Source: Streptomyces virginiae (GTDB lineage Bacteria > Actinomycetota > Actinomycetes > Streptomycetales > Streptomycetaceae). Taken from it: a DNA stretch of 64,000 nt. The stretch spans positions 310,001-374,000 of the forward strand of contig NZ_JOAK01000001.1 in assembly GCF_000720455.1 (NCBI RefSeq). Direction: 5' to 3'. Both the position numbers and the translations under genes were made by a program. Positions within the stretch are counted from its first letter, which is position 1. Each line of letters begins with the position of its first letter. Positions 50,947 to 59,897 of the stretch are shown here, one piece after another. Below the pieces are notes generated by a model that had not been told where the DNA came from, made no database searches, and saw only the letters and a program-made list of their open reading frames with translations.

Positions 50947-51891
50947 TCAGAGGGTGTGGAGCGGCCCCTCCCCGTGGTCCGACGCGGCCCACCGCCGCGT
51001 CGCGCGGACGAGCTTGTCGGGGTTGACCTGGCTGCGGACCGCCACGATGCCGTCGGCGGTGACGTCCAGGCAGGTGATCCCGACGAGCCGGCCGTCGACG
51101 ACCGCGACGACGGCGGGCCCGCCGTTGGCGGTCGTCGCGTAGATCTCGGGCGTGCCGCCGACGATGGCCCGCTTGGCCTTGCCGGGCTTGAACAGGCCGC
51201 GCAGGAACGTGGCGACCGCGAGCGCGCCCTCGAACGCCTTCGCGCGGGCCGGGACCTTGCCGCCGCCGTCGCCGACCGAGACGGCGTCCTGGGTGAGCAG
51301 CCGGACGAGGGGTTCGGTACGGCCGCTGGTCGCCGCGGCCAGGAACTCCTCGACGATGCGCCGGGCGGCGGCCGCGTCGATCTCGGTGCGCACCCTGCCG
51401 TCCGCGACGTGCTTCTTGGCCCGGTGGTGGATCTGCTGGCTGGCGGCCTCGGTGACGTCCAGGATCTCGGCGATCTCCCGGTGCGGGTAGTCGAAGGCCT
51501 CCCGCAGCACGTACACCGCCCGCTCGTTGGGCGACAGGCGCTCCAGCAGGACGAGGACGGCGTACGAGACCGACTCGCGCTGCGCGGCGGTGTCGGCCGG
51601 GCCGAGCATGGGGTCGCCGTCGAGCAACGGCTCGGGGAGCCAGCGCCCCACGTACGTCTCGCGCCGCGCGCGGGCCGAAGTCAGCTGGTTGAGGCAGTAG
51701 TTGGTGAGGACCTTCGTCAACCAGGCCTCGGGCACCTCGATCCGCCGGACGTCCGCCGCCTGCCAGCGCAGGAACGTCTCCTGCACGGCGTCCTCGGCCT
51801 CGCTCGACGAGCCGAGCAGCCGGTAGGCAATGGCCTCCAACCGGGGCCTCGCGGCCTCGAAGCGGTCCACGTCACTCATGAGCAGCGCCAT
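50947..51891 (-). CDS. ECF41 (SigJ-like) RNA polymerase sigma factor
   Basis: A 314-residue ECF sigma factor. Region 2: RLEAIAYRLLGSSSEAEDAVQETFLRWQAAD.. WLTKVLTNYCLNQLTSARARRETYVGRWLPEPLL; region 4: LLERLSPNERAVYVLREAFDYPHREIAEILDVTEAASQQIHHRAKKHV. A SnoaL-like C-terminal domain (about 185-314) with the DGGGK loop and ending NPDKL is the hallmark of ECF41, where it replaces an anti-sigma factor and tunes activity. The nearby oxidoreductase gene fits the group's genomic context. Confidence 0.93.
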   Translation of the reverse strand: MALLMSDVDRFEAARPRLEAIAYRLLGSSSEAEDAVQETFLRWQAADVRRIEVPEAWLTKVLTNYCLNQLTSARARRETYVGRWLPEPLLDGDPMLGPADTAAQRESVSYAVLVLLERLSPNERAVYVLREAFDYPHREIAEILDVTEAASQQIHHRAKKHVADGRVRTEIDAAAARRIVEEFLAAATSGRTEPLVRLLTQDAVSVGDGGGKVPARAKAFEGALAVATFLRGLFKPGKAKRAIVGGTPEIYATTANGGPAVVAVVDGRLVGITCLDVTADGIVAVRSQVNPDKLVRATRRWAASDHGEGPLHTL

Positions 51892-52119
51892 GCCGCGATC
51901 CTATGGGGTGTCCCGCCGATCATGCCGGGCCGGCCCGGGGCCGGTCCCGGAGCCATCCCCGTCCACCTGAAGGTGGGTTCATGCCGGAGCCGGCACCGTG
52001 GTCGCCGCAAACGCCCCGTCCGGAGGCGCCGTGCTCGCGGAACTCACCGCGTACTCGGATCCGACGCCCAGGGCTCCTGACCGCGCCGTCACCCGCTGTC
52101 CGGGTGTGGACATGGGCGA

Positions 52120-52144
52120 AGGCCCAGGTCGGTGACCTGGGCCT
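52120..52144. terminator. Hairpin terminator with T-tract
   Basis: AGGCCCAGGTC-GGT-GACCTGGGCCT followed by TTT on the forward strand, four bases from the hydrolase stop. No forward gene or tRNA lies upstream; on the reverse strand it terminates the hydrolase transcript. Confidence 0.7.
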
Positions 52145-52148
52145 TTTC

Positions 52149-53087
52149 CTACGCGTCGACCGCGGCGGGGTCGAGGGAGTCGGCGTCCTCCATGAAGGAC
52201 AGCATCCGGGCGTTGACCACGTCGGGGTGGTCGATCTGCGGGCCGTGTCCGGTCGCGGTGATGATCTCGGCGCGGGCTCCCGGGACGAGGCGCGGTACGC
52301 GTTCCAGCTGCCGTTTGGGGTGCACGAGCAGGCTGTGCTTGCCCATGATCACGTAGAGCGGGGTCCGGATCGACCGCAGCGCGTCCTCGGCCAGCGGCAG
52401 GGGCGCGGGGCGGCGGATCCGGTACGCGCGGGCGCCGAGCTGGATCCACTTGCGCATCTCGGGGATGGCGAGGACCGGCTGGTCCAGCCACTTGGCGAGC
52501 CGGGGGCGCAGGGCCTTCGGGGCGAAGGTGGCGAACAGGCTGATGAAGATCCAGACGAAGAAGCGCAGGCCGACCTTCTCCAGGCCGCCGGGGTCGAGGG
52601 CGGTGACCGAGACGAGCCGTCCGGGCCGCCGGTGGGCCTGGTTGAGGACGAGCCAGCCGCCGTAGGAGGAGCCGACGAGGTGCACCCGGTCGAGGCCGAG
52701 CGCGTCGAGGGCCTCGTCCATCCACTGGGCCGCCCGCTCGGGCTGCCACATGGGCTCGCGGTGGACGCTGCGGTTCGCGTCGCCGGGGGTGTCGAGGGCG
52801 TAGACGGGACGGTCGAGGCTGAGCCCGGGGGTGTTGGGGAACCACATGGCCGAGGAGTAGGCCGCGCCGTGGATCAGGACGATCGGGGTCCGGGACTCGG
52901 CGGCGGGGTCCGAGGGCCCGTAGCGGTAGACGTGGGTGGTGCCGAAGCTCGTCTCGACGTCCGTCTCGGAGCGGACGGGCGCCCCCATCGCGTGGAGCAC
53001 GTCCTCGGCGGCGAAGTAGCGGTCGCGCAGGGTGTCGTTGACGTAGCGGCCGACATCGCGGCGTACGCGGGCGGTGTTCTCGGGCAC
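52149..53087 (-). CDS. Alpha/beta hydrolase
   Basis: A 312-residue hydrolase with the full fold: oxyanion HGAAYSSAMW, nucleophile elbow VGSSYGGW (Ser), and catalytic His in TGHGPQIDHP; the acid is probably the Asp/Glu before PLYVIMGKHSLLVHP. GTG at 53087 has AGGAGG six bases upstream and is preferred over a longer frame reaching 53135, which would begin within the operator region. It is divergent from a TetR gene and likely repressed by it. Substrate unknown (ester, lactone or epoxide). Confidence 0.85.
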   Translation of the reverse strand: MPENTARVRRDVGRYVNDTLRDRYFAAEDVLHAMGAPVRSETDVETSFGTTHVYRYGPSDPAAESRTPIVLIHGAAYSSAMWFPNTPGLSLDRPVYALDTPGDANRSVHREPMWQPERAAQWMDEALDALGLDRVHLVGSSYGGWLVLNQAHRRPGRLVSVTALDPGGLEKVGLRFFVWIFISLFATFAPKALRPRLAKWLDQPVLAIPEMRKWIQLGARAYRIRRPAPLPLAEDALRSIRTPLYVIMGKHSLLVHPKRQLERVPRLVPGARAEIITATGHGPQIDHPDVVNARMLSFMEDADSLDPAAVDA

Positions 53088-53128
53088 GGCGGCACCTCCT
53101 GGGAAGATCCGTTCTTCGTGGTACGACC

Positions 53129-53156
53129 GTATCACTAATATGGTACATCGGTATCA
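53129..53156. promoter_or_regulatory. Candidate TetR operator
   Basis: GTATCA-CTAATA-TGGTAC-ATCG-GTATCA: three hexamers that pair as overlapping imperfect inverted repeats (TGGTAC/GTATCA differ at one position), in an AT-rich island between the divergent hydrolase and TetR genes. Confidence 0.5.
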
Positions 53157-53213
53157 TCAAAGGGTCGGGGGGCGGATCACGTACCCACCATCGACGGGCG
53201 GAGACACGGGAAC

Positions 53214-53846
53214 ATGCCGAAGCGTGTGGATCACGAGGAGCGGCGCGCGCAGATCGCCGAGGCGCTCATCCGGGTCGCGGGGCGCCGCGGACTGCACGCC
53301 GTCGGCATGCGCGAGGTGGCCGCCGAGGCCGGTGTGTCGCTCCGGCTCGTGCAGTACTACTTCGAGACCAAGGAGAAGCTGCTCTTCTACGGCCTCCGGC
53401 ACCTGACCGACCGCTTCACCGCGAGGGTCGGCGCCCGCCTGGCCGCCGCCGGCCCGGAGCCGGGCCCGCGCGCCACGGTGGAGGCGCTGCTGCTGGCCTC
53501 ACTGCCGACCGACGAGGAGAGCCGGACCTTCCACCTGCTGTACAGCTCCTACGCGATCCTGTCGGTGACCGACGGGGCGCTGGCCGCCCAGCCCTTCATC
53601 GACAACCCCGACGCCGCGGAGAACGCCCTGGCCGGACTCCTCGAACAGGCACAGGCGGCCGGCCTGGCCGACCCGGAAGCCGACGCGCGCACGGAGGCGA
53701 TCAGCCTGCTCGCGATGGCGGCGACCCTGGGCACCAGCATCCTCGTCGGCCAGCGGAGCCCGGAGTCGGCGATCGCGGTGCTCCGCCACCACCTGGACCG
53801 GATCTTCACGACGGCCACGCGCGCCCCGGCTCGCGTCGGCCGATGA
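53214..53846 (+). CDS. TetR family transcriptional regulator
   Basis: A 210-residue repressor. N-terminal HTH: RRAQIAEALIRVAGRRGLHAVGMREVAAEAGVSLRLVQYYFETKEKLLFYGLRHL. The ligand domain (about 65-210) resembles the TetR_C_6 (BetI-like) form with ESRTFHLLYSSYAIL and EAISLLAMAATLGTSILVGQ. ATG at 53214. It probably represses itself and the divergent hydrolase through the hexamer array between them. Inducer unknown. Confidence 0.9.
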   Translation: MPKRVDHEERRAQIAEALIRVAGRRGLHAVGMREVAAEAGVSLRLVQYYFETKEKLLFYGLRHLTDRFTARVGARLAAAGPEPGPRATVEALLLASLPTDEESRTFHLLYSSYAILSVTDGALAAQPFIDNPDAAENALAGLLEQAQAAGLADPEADARTEAISLLAMAATLGTSILVGQRSPESAIAVLRHHLDRIFTTATRAPARVGR

Positions 53847-54272
53847 CGGGAGTACGGCCGAACACGCGAAGCTGACCCCTCCCGGGTGGCGTGGCGGGGA
53901 CTGCACTGCACCCGGGACGATTTCGAAGCGGTGCTCCGAGTCGACGCCGAGAGGGGGGGCGGCCCGAGAGCGGGGCACCCGCAGGACGGTCCTGACGCGC
54001 GCGAGGCCCGCTCACACGGGCGAGTGAGGCCGAGATGTGCGCTGATCGTGGCGCGAGGGCAAGAGGCCCTTGGGCCGACGGCGCGCGGCATGTCGGACCC
54101 GGCCGCCAAGTGGCGCAGCGCGGATTTGCGCTTCTTAAAAATGTCTTACCTATGTCCATATTCTTGCCTGAGTTTCCCCCTGAGCCCGTTCGCTTCCGGT
54201 CGCCGCGCACGTGGGCCGGCTGCACCAGGAACGCGACATGAGGCTTTCCGCTCTCGATTCCTGGAGAACCGT
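53847..54272 (+). promoter_or_regulatory. Noncoding leader/promoter region of the glycan cluster
   Basis: 426 bases without a convincing gene. Bases 54124-54175 are clearly AT-rich (TTGCGCTTCTTAAAAATG.. TATGTCCATATTCTTG) in a GC-rich background, the best place for a promoter of the cluster. The message would carry a leader of 60-100 bases. No terminator or binding site is recognised in the first 270 bases. Confidence 0.45.
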
Positions 54273-55319
54273 ATGCGCGTTGCCGTCACCGGTGGCGGTG
54301 GATTCCTCGGGTCGCATCTCTGTGAGGCCCTGCTGAGGCGTGGGGACTCCGTAGTGTGTCTGGACAACTTCTCGACAGGCGAGCCCGGGAACATCGCACA
54401 CCTGCTCCCCGATCCGGCCTTCGAATTCATTCGTGCAGATGTCAGCGTCTCCGCAGAGGTCCCCGGCCGCGTCGACGCCGTCGCCCACCTGGCGAGCCCG
54501 GCGTCGCCTCCCGACTACCTGCGCCAGCCGCTGGAAACGCTGGCAGTCGGCAGCAGGGGGACGGAGAACGCCCTCCGGCTGGCGCTGCGCCACCATGCCC
54601 GGTTCATCCTCGCGTCGACGAGCGAGGTCTACGGGGACCCGCTGGTCCACCCGCAGGACGAGGACTACTGGGGCAACGTCAATTCCGTCGGACCTCGCAG
54701 CGTGTACGACGAGGCGAAACGATTTGCCGAAGCGATCTCGGTCGCGTACCGCCGCACCCACGGAATGAATGTCGGTATCGCGCGGATCTTCAACACCTAC
54801 GGTCCGCGCATGCGCCCGCACGACGGACGGGTGGTCTCCAGCTTCATCACCCAGGCCCTCACCGGCGAGCCCCTGACCATTTACGGCGACGGAAAGCAGA
54901 CCAGGAGCTTCTGCTACGTCGACGATCTCGTCCGCGGTCTCATCGCCCTGCTCGACTCCTCCGAGGCCGGACCCTTCAACCTCGGGAATCCGGTCGAGCG
55001 AACGGTCACCGAGCTCGCCGAAATGGTGCTGGAACTCACCGGCTCGCTGTCGGAGATCCAGTACCACCCGCTCCCCGTCGACGACCCGACCCGCAGGCGC
55101 CCGGTCATCACCCGGGCGCGCGACGCACTCGGCTGGTCGCCCGAGGTGGACATCGAGGAGGGGCTGCGCAGGACCAGCGCCTGGTTCGCCTCCCGTCCCG
55201 CCGACCTCTCGGCCGGGGCCGCCGCGATCCGCGGCGGCCAGGAGGACGGGATGCCGCCCCCGAGGAAGTACGTCGGCGCCGTGTCCGTCACGGCGGAATC
55301 CGTCCCCGCGCAGGCCTGA
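54273..55319 (+). CDS. UDP-glucuronate decarboxylase (UDP-xylose synthase type)
   Basis: A 348-residue extended SDR. VTGGGGFLGSHLCEAL (NAD), VDAVAHLASPASPPDYLRQPLETL, ILASTSEVYGDPLVHPQDEDYWGNVNSVGPRSVYDEAKRFAEA (YxxxK with the UXS-specific HPQ.E.YWG.VN..GPR), ARIFNTYGPRMRPHDGRVVSSFI and GDGKQTRSFCYVDDLVRGLIALL follow the eukaryotic/bacterial UXS pattern almost throughout. It should convert UDP-GlcA to UDP-Xyl in the cytosol; UDP-GlcA would come from the UDP-glucose dehydrogenase three genes downstream. ATG at 54273 with GGAG upstream. A 40-residue tail of unknown use follows the domain. Confidence 0.9.
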   Translation: MRVAVTGGGGFLGSHLCEALLRRGDSVVCLDNFSTGEPGNIAHLLPDPAFEFIRADVSVSAEVPGRVDAVAHLASPASPPDYLRQPLETLAVGSRGTENALRLALRHHARFILASTSEVYGDPLVHPQDEDYWGNVNSVGPRSVYDEAKRFAEAISVAYRRTHGMNVGIARIFNTYGPRMRPHDGRVVSSFITQALTGEPLTIYGDGKQTRSFCYVDDLVRGLIALLDSSEAGPFNLGNPVERTVTELAEMVLELTGSLSEIQYHPLPVDDPTRRRPVITRARDALGWSPEVDIEEGLRRTSAWFASRPADLSAGAAAIRGGQEDGMPPPRKYVGAVSVTAESVPAQA

Positions 55320-55446
55320 ACGACCCGGATCCTCCCCCTCCGGCGGGGAGCGGCGTGACCGCACGCCCTCCCCGCGGTCCCTTCCCGACAAGGCGGCCGT
55401 GAGGCTCTCGCGGCGCCACACCGAGATCATCCCGGAGCGCGCTCAC

Positions 55447-57318
55447 ATGACCCCGACCCAGCCAGGGCTCGTACGCGATGCCGCGACCGACGGGCGCATC
55501 CCCGGCCCGTCCGGAGAGCAGGCCACACTCAAGGACCAGATCCGCGAGCTCTCCCGGGGTCGGGTCGCCGAGATTCCTCCCGACGGGCCCGTCTTCGCCG
55601 AGCCGCGCCGTGCCCTGGAAACCCGCCCCACGAGCTTCGTCCGCCAGTTCGGGACGGCCGACCGGGTCAAGGTGGCGGCGCTCACCCTGGGGTGGGTGGG
55701 ATGCCTCGTCTGGTTCTGGGTCTGGTGGCTGAGTCCCGAGCACCGGATCGGCTGGGTGGGCCTGGCCGTCAACAGCGCGCTGCTGCTCTACCTGGCGCTG
55801 CTGCCCGTGCACTTCCTGGTCGCGGTCGTCCGCCTGCGCCGTTTCGACTCGCAGATCGAAGTCCCGCTGGTGCGTGCGGCGTTCGTCGTCACTCGCGCCC
55901 CGTCCGAGCACTGGGACATCGCCCGCACCACGCTGGAGGCGATGCTCCACCAGGACTATCCCCACCCCTACGACGTATGGCTGTGCGACGAGGACCCCGC
56001 CGGCGACGTCCTGGACTGGTGCGAAGCGAACGGCGTACGTGTCTCCTGCCGCCGGGACCGACCGGACTACCACCGGCCGACATGGCCCCGCCGCACCCGC
56101 TGCAAGGAGGGCAACCTCGCCTTCTTCTACGACCACTGGGGCTACCGGGACTACGACGTCGTCGCCCAGCTGGACTGCGACCACGTGCCGAGCCGCACGT
56201 ACCTGGCCGAGATGGTGCGTCCGTTCTCCGATCCCGCGATCGGCTACGTGGCTGCCCCGAGCGTGTGCGACGCCAACGCCGAAGTCTCCTGGTCCGCCCG
56301 GGGCCGACTGCACCGGGAAGCCGTCTTCCACGGGGCCGTTCAGCTGGGCCACTCGGCTGGCCTCGCACCCCTGTGCATCGGCTCCCACTACGCGGTGCGT
56401 ACGGAGGCGGTCCGGGACATCGGCGGCATCGGGCCCGAACTCGCCGAGGACTTCTCGACCACGTTCCTGATGAACTCGGCCGGCTGGCAGGGATCGTTCG
56501 CCATCGATGCCCATGCGCGCGGCGACGGCCCCGTCACCTTCGCCGCCATGGCCACCCAGGAGTTCCAGTGGTCCCGCAGCCTCGCGGTGATGCTCTTCGG
56601 GATGCTGCCGCGCCACCTGGGCCGTATGCGGGGCTGGCTGCGCCTGCGGTTCGCCTTCGCCCTCTCCTACTACCCGTTGCTCGCCGCGACCACGACGATG
56701 GGGCTGGCGCTGCCTCCGGTGGCGGCCGTCACCGGTCTGCCGTGGATCAACGTGAACTACTTCTCGTTCCTCGGCCACTTCTGGGCGATGTCCGTATGGC
56801 TGATCCTCCTGACCGCGCTCGTGCGCCGACGCGGACTGCTCCGCCCGGCCAAGGCCCCGGTCCTGAGCTGGGAGAGCTGGCTCTTCGGGCTCGCCCGCTG
56901 GCCCTTCGTCGCCTGGGGGGTGGGCGCGGCCCTGGTGCAGAAGCTGCGCCCCCGGCCGGTGGTCTTCAAGGTGACCCCCAAGTCGACCGACGGGCTCGAG
57001 CCCCTGCCTCTGCGGCTCGTGGCGCCCTACCTGATCATCACCACCGCCCTGTCCTGCGCGGCCGTGACCGGCGAGCTCACCGGTCCCGCCGCGGGATATG
57101 TCTTCCTGTGCATCCTCGGCTCGCTCTCGTACGCGCTGGTCACCCTCACCGTCGCCGGGCTGCACGTCGTGGAGATGGCCCGGGCCGCGGGAGTGCCGAA
57201 GCACAAGGCCGTGGTGACGGCCCGCCTGCCGCTGCTGGCCGGAGCGCTGACGCTGCTGCCGCTCGCCCTGGCCATCGGCCTGTTCCCGGTCTACGCGGCA
57301 GGCATCTTCGGCTGGTGA
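55447..57318 (+). CDS. Membrane GT2 glycosyltransferase (cellulose-synthase-like)
   Basis: A 623-residue processive-type synthase. Two N-terminal helices (about 77-125), a cytosolic GT-A domain with DVWLCDEDPAGDVLDWC, CKEGNLAFFYDHWGYRDYDVVAQLDCDHVPSRTYLAEM (DxD), GIGPELAEDFSTTFLMNSAGW (catalytic ED) and TQEFQWSRS, then about six helices to the C-terminus. The last motif corresponds to QxxRW of cellulose/hyaluronan synthases but reads QEFQW, so the Arg is not in the usual place. No PilZ domain is seen. Likely polymerises and exports a glycan from sugar nucleotides made by the neighbours. ATG 55447; a GTG at 55399 is possible. Confidence 0.88.
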   Translation: MTPTQPGLVRDAATDGRIPGPSGEQATLKDQIRELSRGRVAEIPPDGPVFAEPRRALETRPTSFVRQFGTADRVKVAALTLGWVGCLVWFWVWWLSPEHRIGWVGLAVNSALLLYLALLPVHFLVAVVRLRRFDSQIEVPLVRAAFVVTRAPSEHWDIARTTLEAMLHQDYPHPYDVWLCDEDPAGDVLDWCEANGVRVSCRRDRPDYHRPTWPRRTRCKEGNLAFFYDHWGYRDYDVVAQLDCDHVPSRTYLAEMVRPFSDPAIGYVAAPSVCDANAEVSWSARGRLHREAVFHGAVQLGHSAGLAPLCIGSHYAVRTEAVRDIGGIGPELAEDFSTTFLMNSAGWQGSFAIDAHARGDGPVTFAAMATQEFQWSRSLAVMLFGMLPRHLGRMRGWLRLRFAFALSYYPLLAATTTMGLALPPVAAVTGLPWINVNYFSFLGHFWAMSVWLILLTALVRRRGLLRPAKAPVLSWESWLFGLARWPFVAWGVGAALVQKLRPRPVVFKVTPKSTDGLEPLPLRLVAPYLIITTALSCAAVTGELTGPAAGYVFLCILGSLSYALVTLTVAGLHVVEMARAAGVPKHKAVVTARLPLLAGALTLLPLALAIGLFPVYAAGIFGW

Positions 57319-57387
57319 CACCGGCGCACCGGCTCTCCACCCCCACTTCACCCCCCCAGACGATCACGGAGAAGGGATCCCACTCGC

Positions 57388-58410
57388 ATGCCCACGACGG
57401 TCCTGGTCACCGGCGGTGCCGGCTTCATCGGCAGCCACACCTGCGTCGAACTGCTCCAGCACGGCTACGAGGTGGTCGTCGTCGACGACCATTCGAACAG
57501 CTCACCGGAGTCCCTGGAGCGCGTCGCGAAGATCGCGGGACGCCCGATCGCCGCCGTTCACCGGGCCGATCTGCGGGACCGGCGCGCGCTGGACGCCCTA
57601 TTCGCCTCGCACCCGATCGACGCGGTGATCCACTTCGCCGCGAAGAAGGCGGTGGGCGAGTCCGTGGAGATCCCGATCGCCTACTACGACATCAACGTCG
57701 GGGGTACGACCGCCCTGCTGTCGGTCATGCACGCGCACGGAGTGCACCGGCTGGTGTTCTCCTCGTCCTGCTCGATCTACGGGGACGCCACCAAGGTGCC
57801 CCTCACGGAAGGGGATCCGGCGGCCCCGACCAATCCGTACGCCTCGACGAAGTGGCTCTGCGAGCAAGTGCTGGCCGACACCTGCCGCCGCCTGCCCGAA
57901 CTCAGCGTGCTGGCCCTGCGGTACTTCAACCCCGTCGGCGCCCACCCGTCCGGACTGCTGGGCGAAGACCCCCGCGGAGTGCCCAACAACATCATGCCGT
58001 ACCTGGCACAGGTCGCCGTCGGCCGCCGCGAACGGCTCAGCGTCTTCGGCGACGACTATCCCACCCCCGACGGGACCGGCATCCGTGACTACATCCACGT
58101 CATGGACGTGGCCGAGGGCCACCGGCGCGCCCTCGAACACCTCGGGGACGAGAACGGAATGCGCGTCTTCAACCTCGGTACCGGGGTGGGGTCCTCCGTC
58201 CTCGACCTCGTCGCCGCCTTCGAGAGGGCCTGCGGCAGGCCGATCCCCTACGAGGTGACCGGGCGCCGCCCGGGCGACGTGACCGAGCTCGTCGCCGATC
58301 CCACCGCGGTGGCAGAGGCATGGGGCTGGGCCGCGACCCGGGACCTCGCCACGATGTGCCGCGACGCGTGGCGCTTCCAGGAGCTCAACCCCTCCGGCTA
58401 CACGGGCTGA
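57388..58410 (+). CDS. galE: UDP-glucose 4-epimerase type SDR
   Basis: A 340-residue extended SDR: TVLVTGGAGFIGSHTCVELL (NAD site), IHFAAKKAVGESVEIPIAYYDINVGGTTALL, SSSCSIYGD (Ser), NPYASTKWLCEQ (YxxxK), LRYFNPVGAHPSGLLGEDPRGVPNNIMPYLAQVAVGRRERLSVFGDDYPTPDGTGIRDYIHV. The last block is the GalE hallmark. It could interconvert UDP-Glc/UDP-Gal or, in this context, UDP-GlcA/GalA or UDP-Xyl/UDP-Ara 4-epimers. ATG 57388 with GAGAAGGGA upstream. 69 bases after the synthase gene: same operon. Confidence 0.9.
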   Translation: MPTTVLVTGGAGFIGSHTCVELLQHGYEVVVVDDHSNSSPESLERVAKIAGRPIAAVHRADLRDRRALDALFASHPIDAVIHFAAKKAVGESVEIPIAYYDINVGGTTALLSVMHAHGVHRLVFSSSCSIYGDATKVPLTEGDPAAPTNPYASTKWLCEQVLADTCRRLPELSVLALRYFNPVGAHPSGLLGEDPRGVPNNIMPYLAQVAVGRRERLSVFGDDYPTPDGTGIRDYIHVMDVAEGHRRALEHLGDENGMRVFNLGTGVGSSVLDLVAAFERACGRPIPYEVTGRRPGDVTELVADPTAVAEAWGWAATRDLATMCRDAWRFQELNPSGYTG

Positions 58411-58472
58411 CGCGTCCGCGGCCGCCTCATCTCACCTCCCATTCACTGCAGTTCGTCTGACAGGAGATGCGC

Positions 58473-59897
58473 ATGCGCCTGACCGTCATCGGTACGGGAT
58501 ACCTCGGAGCCGTGCACGCGGCGTGCATGGCGGACATCGGACACGAGGTCCTCGGCGTCGACGTCGATGCCGAAAAGATCAGAGCCCTCACCGAGGGCAG
58601 GCCCCCCTTCTTCGAGCCGGGACTCGACGAGGTGCTGACCCGAGCCCTCGACTCCGGGCGCCTGCGCTTCTCCACCTCCCTCAGCGAGGCGGCGGCCTTC
58701 GGTGAGGTCCACTTCGTCTGCGTCGGCACCCCGCAGCAGGCCGGCTCGGATGCCGCCGACCTGCGCCACGTAGACGCCGTCATCGACGGGCTGGTCCCCC
58801 ACCTGAGCAGCCCTTGCCTGATCGTGGGCAAGTCCACCGTGCCGGTGGGCACCACACCCCGCATCGCGGCCCGGCTGAGGGGGCTCGCCCCCGAGGGCGT
58901 CGACGTGGAGGTCGCCTGGAACCCGGAGTTCCTGCGCGAGGGGTTCGCGGTCGAGGACACGCTGCGGCCCGACCGGCTCGTGGCGGGCGTCACCTCACCG
59001 CGCGCGGACGGGATCCTGCGCGAGGTGTACGCCCCCATGCTCGACGCCGGCATCCCGTACATCAGCACCGACCCCGCCACCGCAGAGCTGGTCAAGGTCG
59101 CGGCGAACTCCTTCCTCGCGACCAAGATCTCGTTCATCAACGCGATGGCGGAGGTCTGCGACGCGGCCGGTGCCGATGTGAGCACCCTCGCCGACGCGCT
59201 CGGACACGACACCCGCATCGGGCGCCGCTTCCTCAACGCCGGCCTCGGGTTCGGCGGCGGCTGCCTGCCCAAGGACATCCGGGCGTTCACCGCGCGGGCC
59301 CGGGAACTCGGCGTCGGGGAGGCGGTGAGCTTCCTGCGCCAGGTCGACGACATCAACCTGCGCCAGCGGCTGCGGACCGTCGCCATCGCCCGCGACCTGG
59401 TGGGCGGTGCGTTCTCCGGACACCGCATCGCGGTCCTGGGCGCCACCTTCAAGCCGAACAGCGACGACGTCCGTGATTCGCCGGCGCTCGCCGTCGCGGC
59501 GGCCGTCCACCGCGAGGGCGGTGAGGTACGGGTCCACGACCCCGAGGGCATCTACAACGCCCACCTGGCCCACCCCGAGCTGCGCTACGAGGACGACGTG
59601 CTGACCGCGTGCCGGGGGGCCGATGTCGTGCTGCACCTGACCGAGTGGAGCCAGTACCGGGAGGCCGACCCGGTGAAGCTGGCACGCGTGGTGTGCGCAC
59701 CGCGCCTGGTCGATGCCCGCAACAACCTCGACGCGGGTCTGTGGCGCTCCGCCGGCTGGACCGTCCGGACACTGGGCCGGCCCGGCCCCGCCACCGTGCC
59801 CGCACCCCAGCGGGGCGGCGGCGCCCTGGGTCACTCCTCGGCGCGTGGCTGCGCGGCACCTGCGGAGGGCGCTGTGCTCAGTCGTGCCCCGAAGTAG
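58473..59897 (+). CDS. UDP-glucose 6-dehydrogenase
   Basis: A 474-residue enzyme making UDP-GlcA from UDP-Glc with two NAD. LTVIGTGYLGAVHAACMADIGHEVLGVD (NAD), VGKSTVPVGTT, VAWNPEFLREGFAVEDTLRPDRLVAG, LVKVAANSFLATKISFINAMAEVCDAAGADV, LNAGLGFGGGCLPKDIRAF (catalytic Cys in GGGCLPKD), AVLGATFKPNSDDVRDSPAL, and the UDP-binding C-terminal domain. The second ATG (58473) is better spaced from GGAG than 58467. A disordered Pro/Gly tail overlaps by 67 bases the 3' end of the facing beta-helix gene. It feeds the decarboxylase. Confidence 0.92.
   Translation: MRLTVIGTGYLGAVHAACMADIGHEVLGVDVDAEKIRALTEGRPPFFEPGLDEVLTRALDSGRLRFSTSLSEAAAFGEVHFVCVGTPQQAGSDAADLRHVDAVIDGLVPHLSSPCLIVGKSTVPVGTTPRIAARLRGLAPEGVDVEVAWNPEFLREGFAVEDTLRPDRLVAGVTSPRADGILREVYAPMLDAGIPYISTDPATAELVKVAANSFLATKISFINAMAEVCDAAGADVSTLADALGHDTRIGRRFLNAGLGFGGGCLPKDIRAFTARARELGVGEAVSFLRQVDDINLRQRLRTVAIARDLVGGAFSGHRIAVLGATFKPNSDDVRDSPALAVAAAVHREGGEVRVHDPEGIYNAHLAHPELRYEDDVLTACRGADVVLHLTEWSQYREADPVKLARVVCAPRLVDARNNLDAGLWRSAGWTVRTLGRPGPATVPAPQRGGGALGHSSARGCAAPAEGAVLSRAPK

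Noticed and set aside
51960..52147. A tRNA or small RNA before the T-tract hairpin at 52120
   Set aside because: No cloverleaf or conserved RNA core is visible; the hairpin serves the convergent hydrolase.
53886..54272. A gene starting before the decarboxylase (WRGLHCTRDDFEAVLRVD..)
   Set aside because: No family match, no ribosome site, and the frame simply runs into the decarboxylase start.
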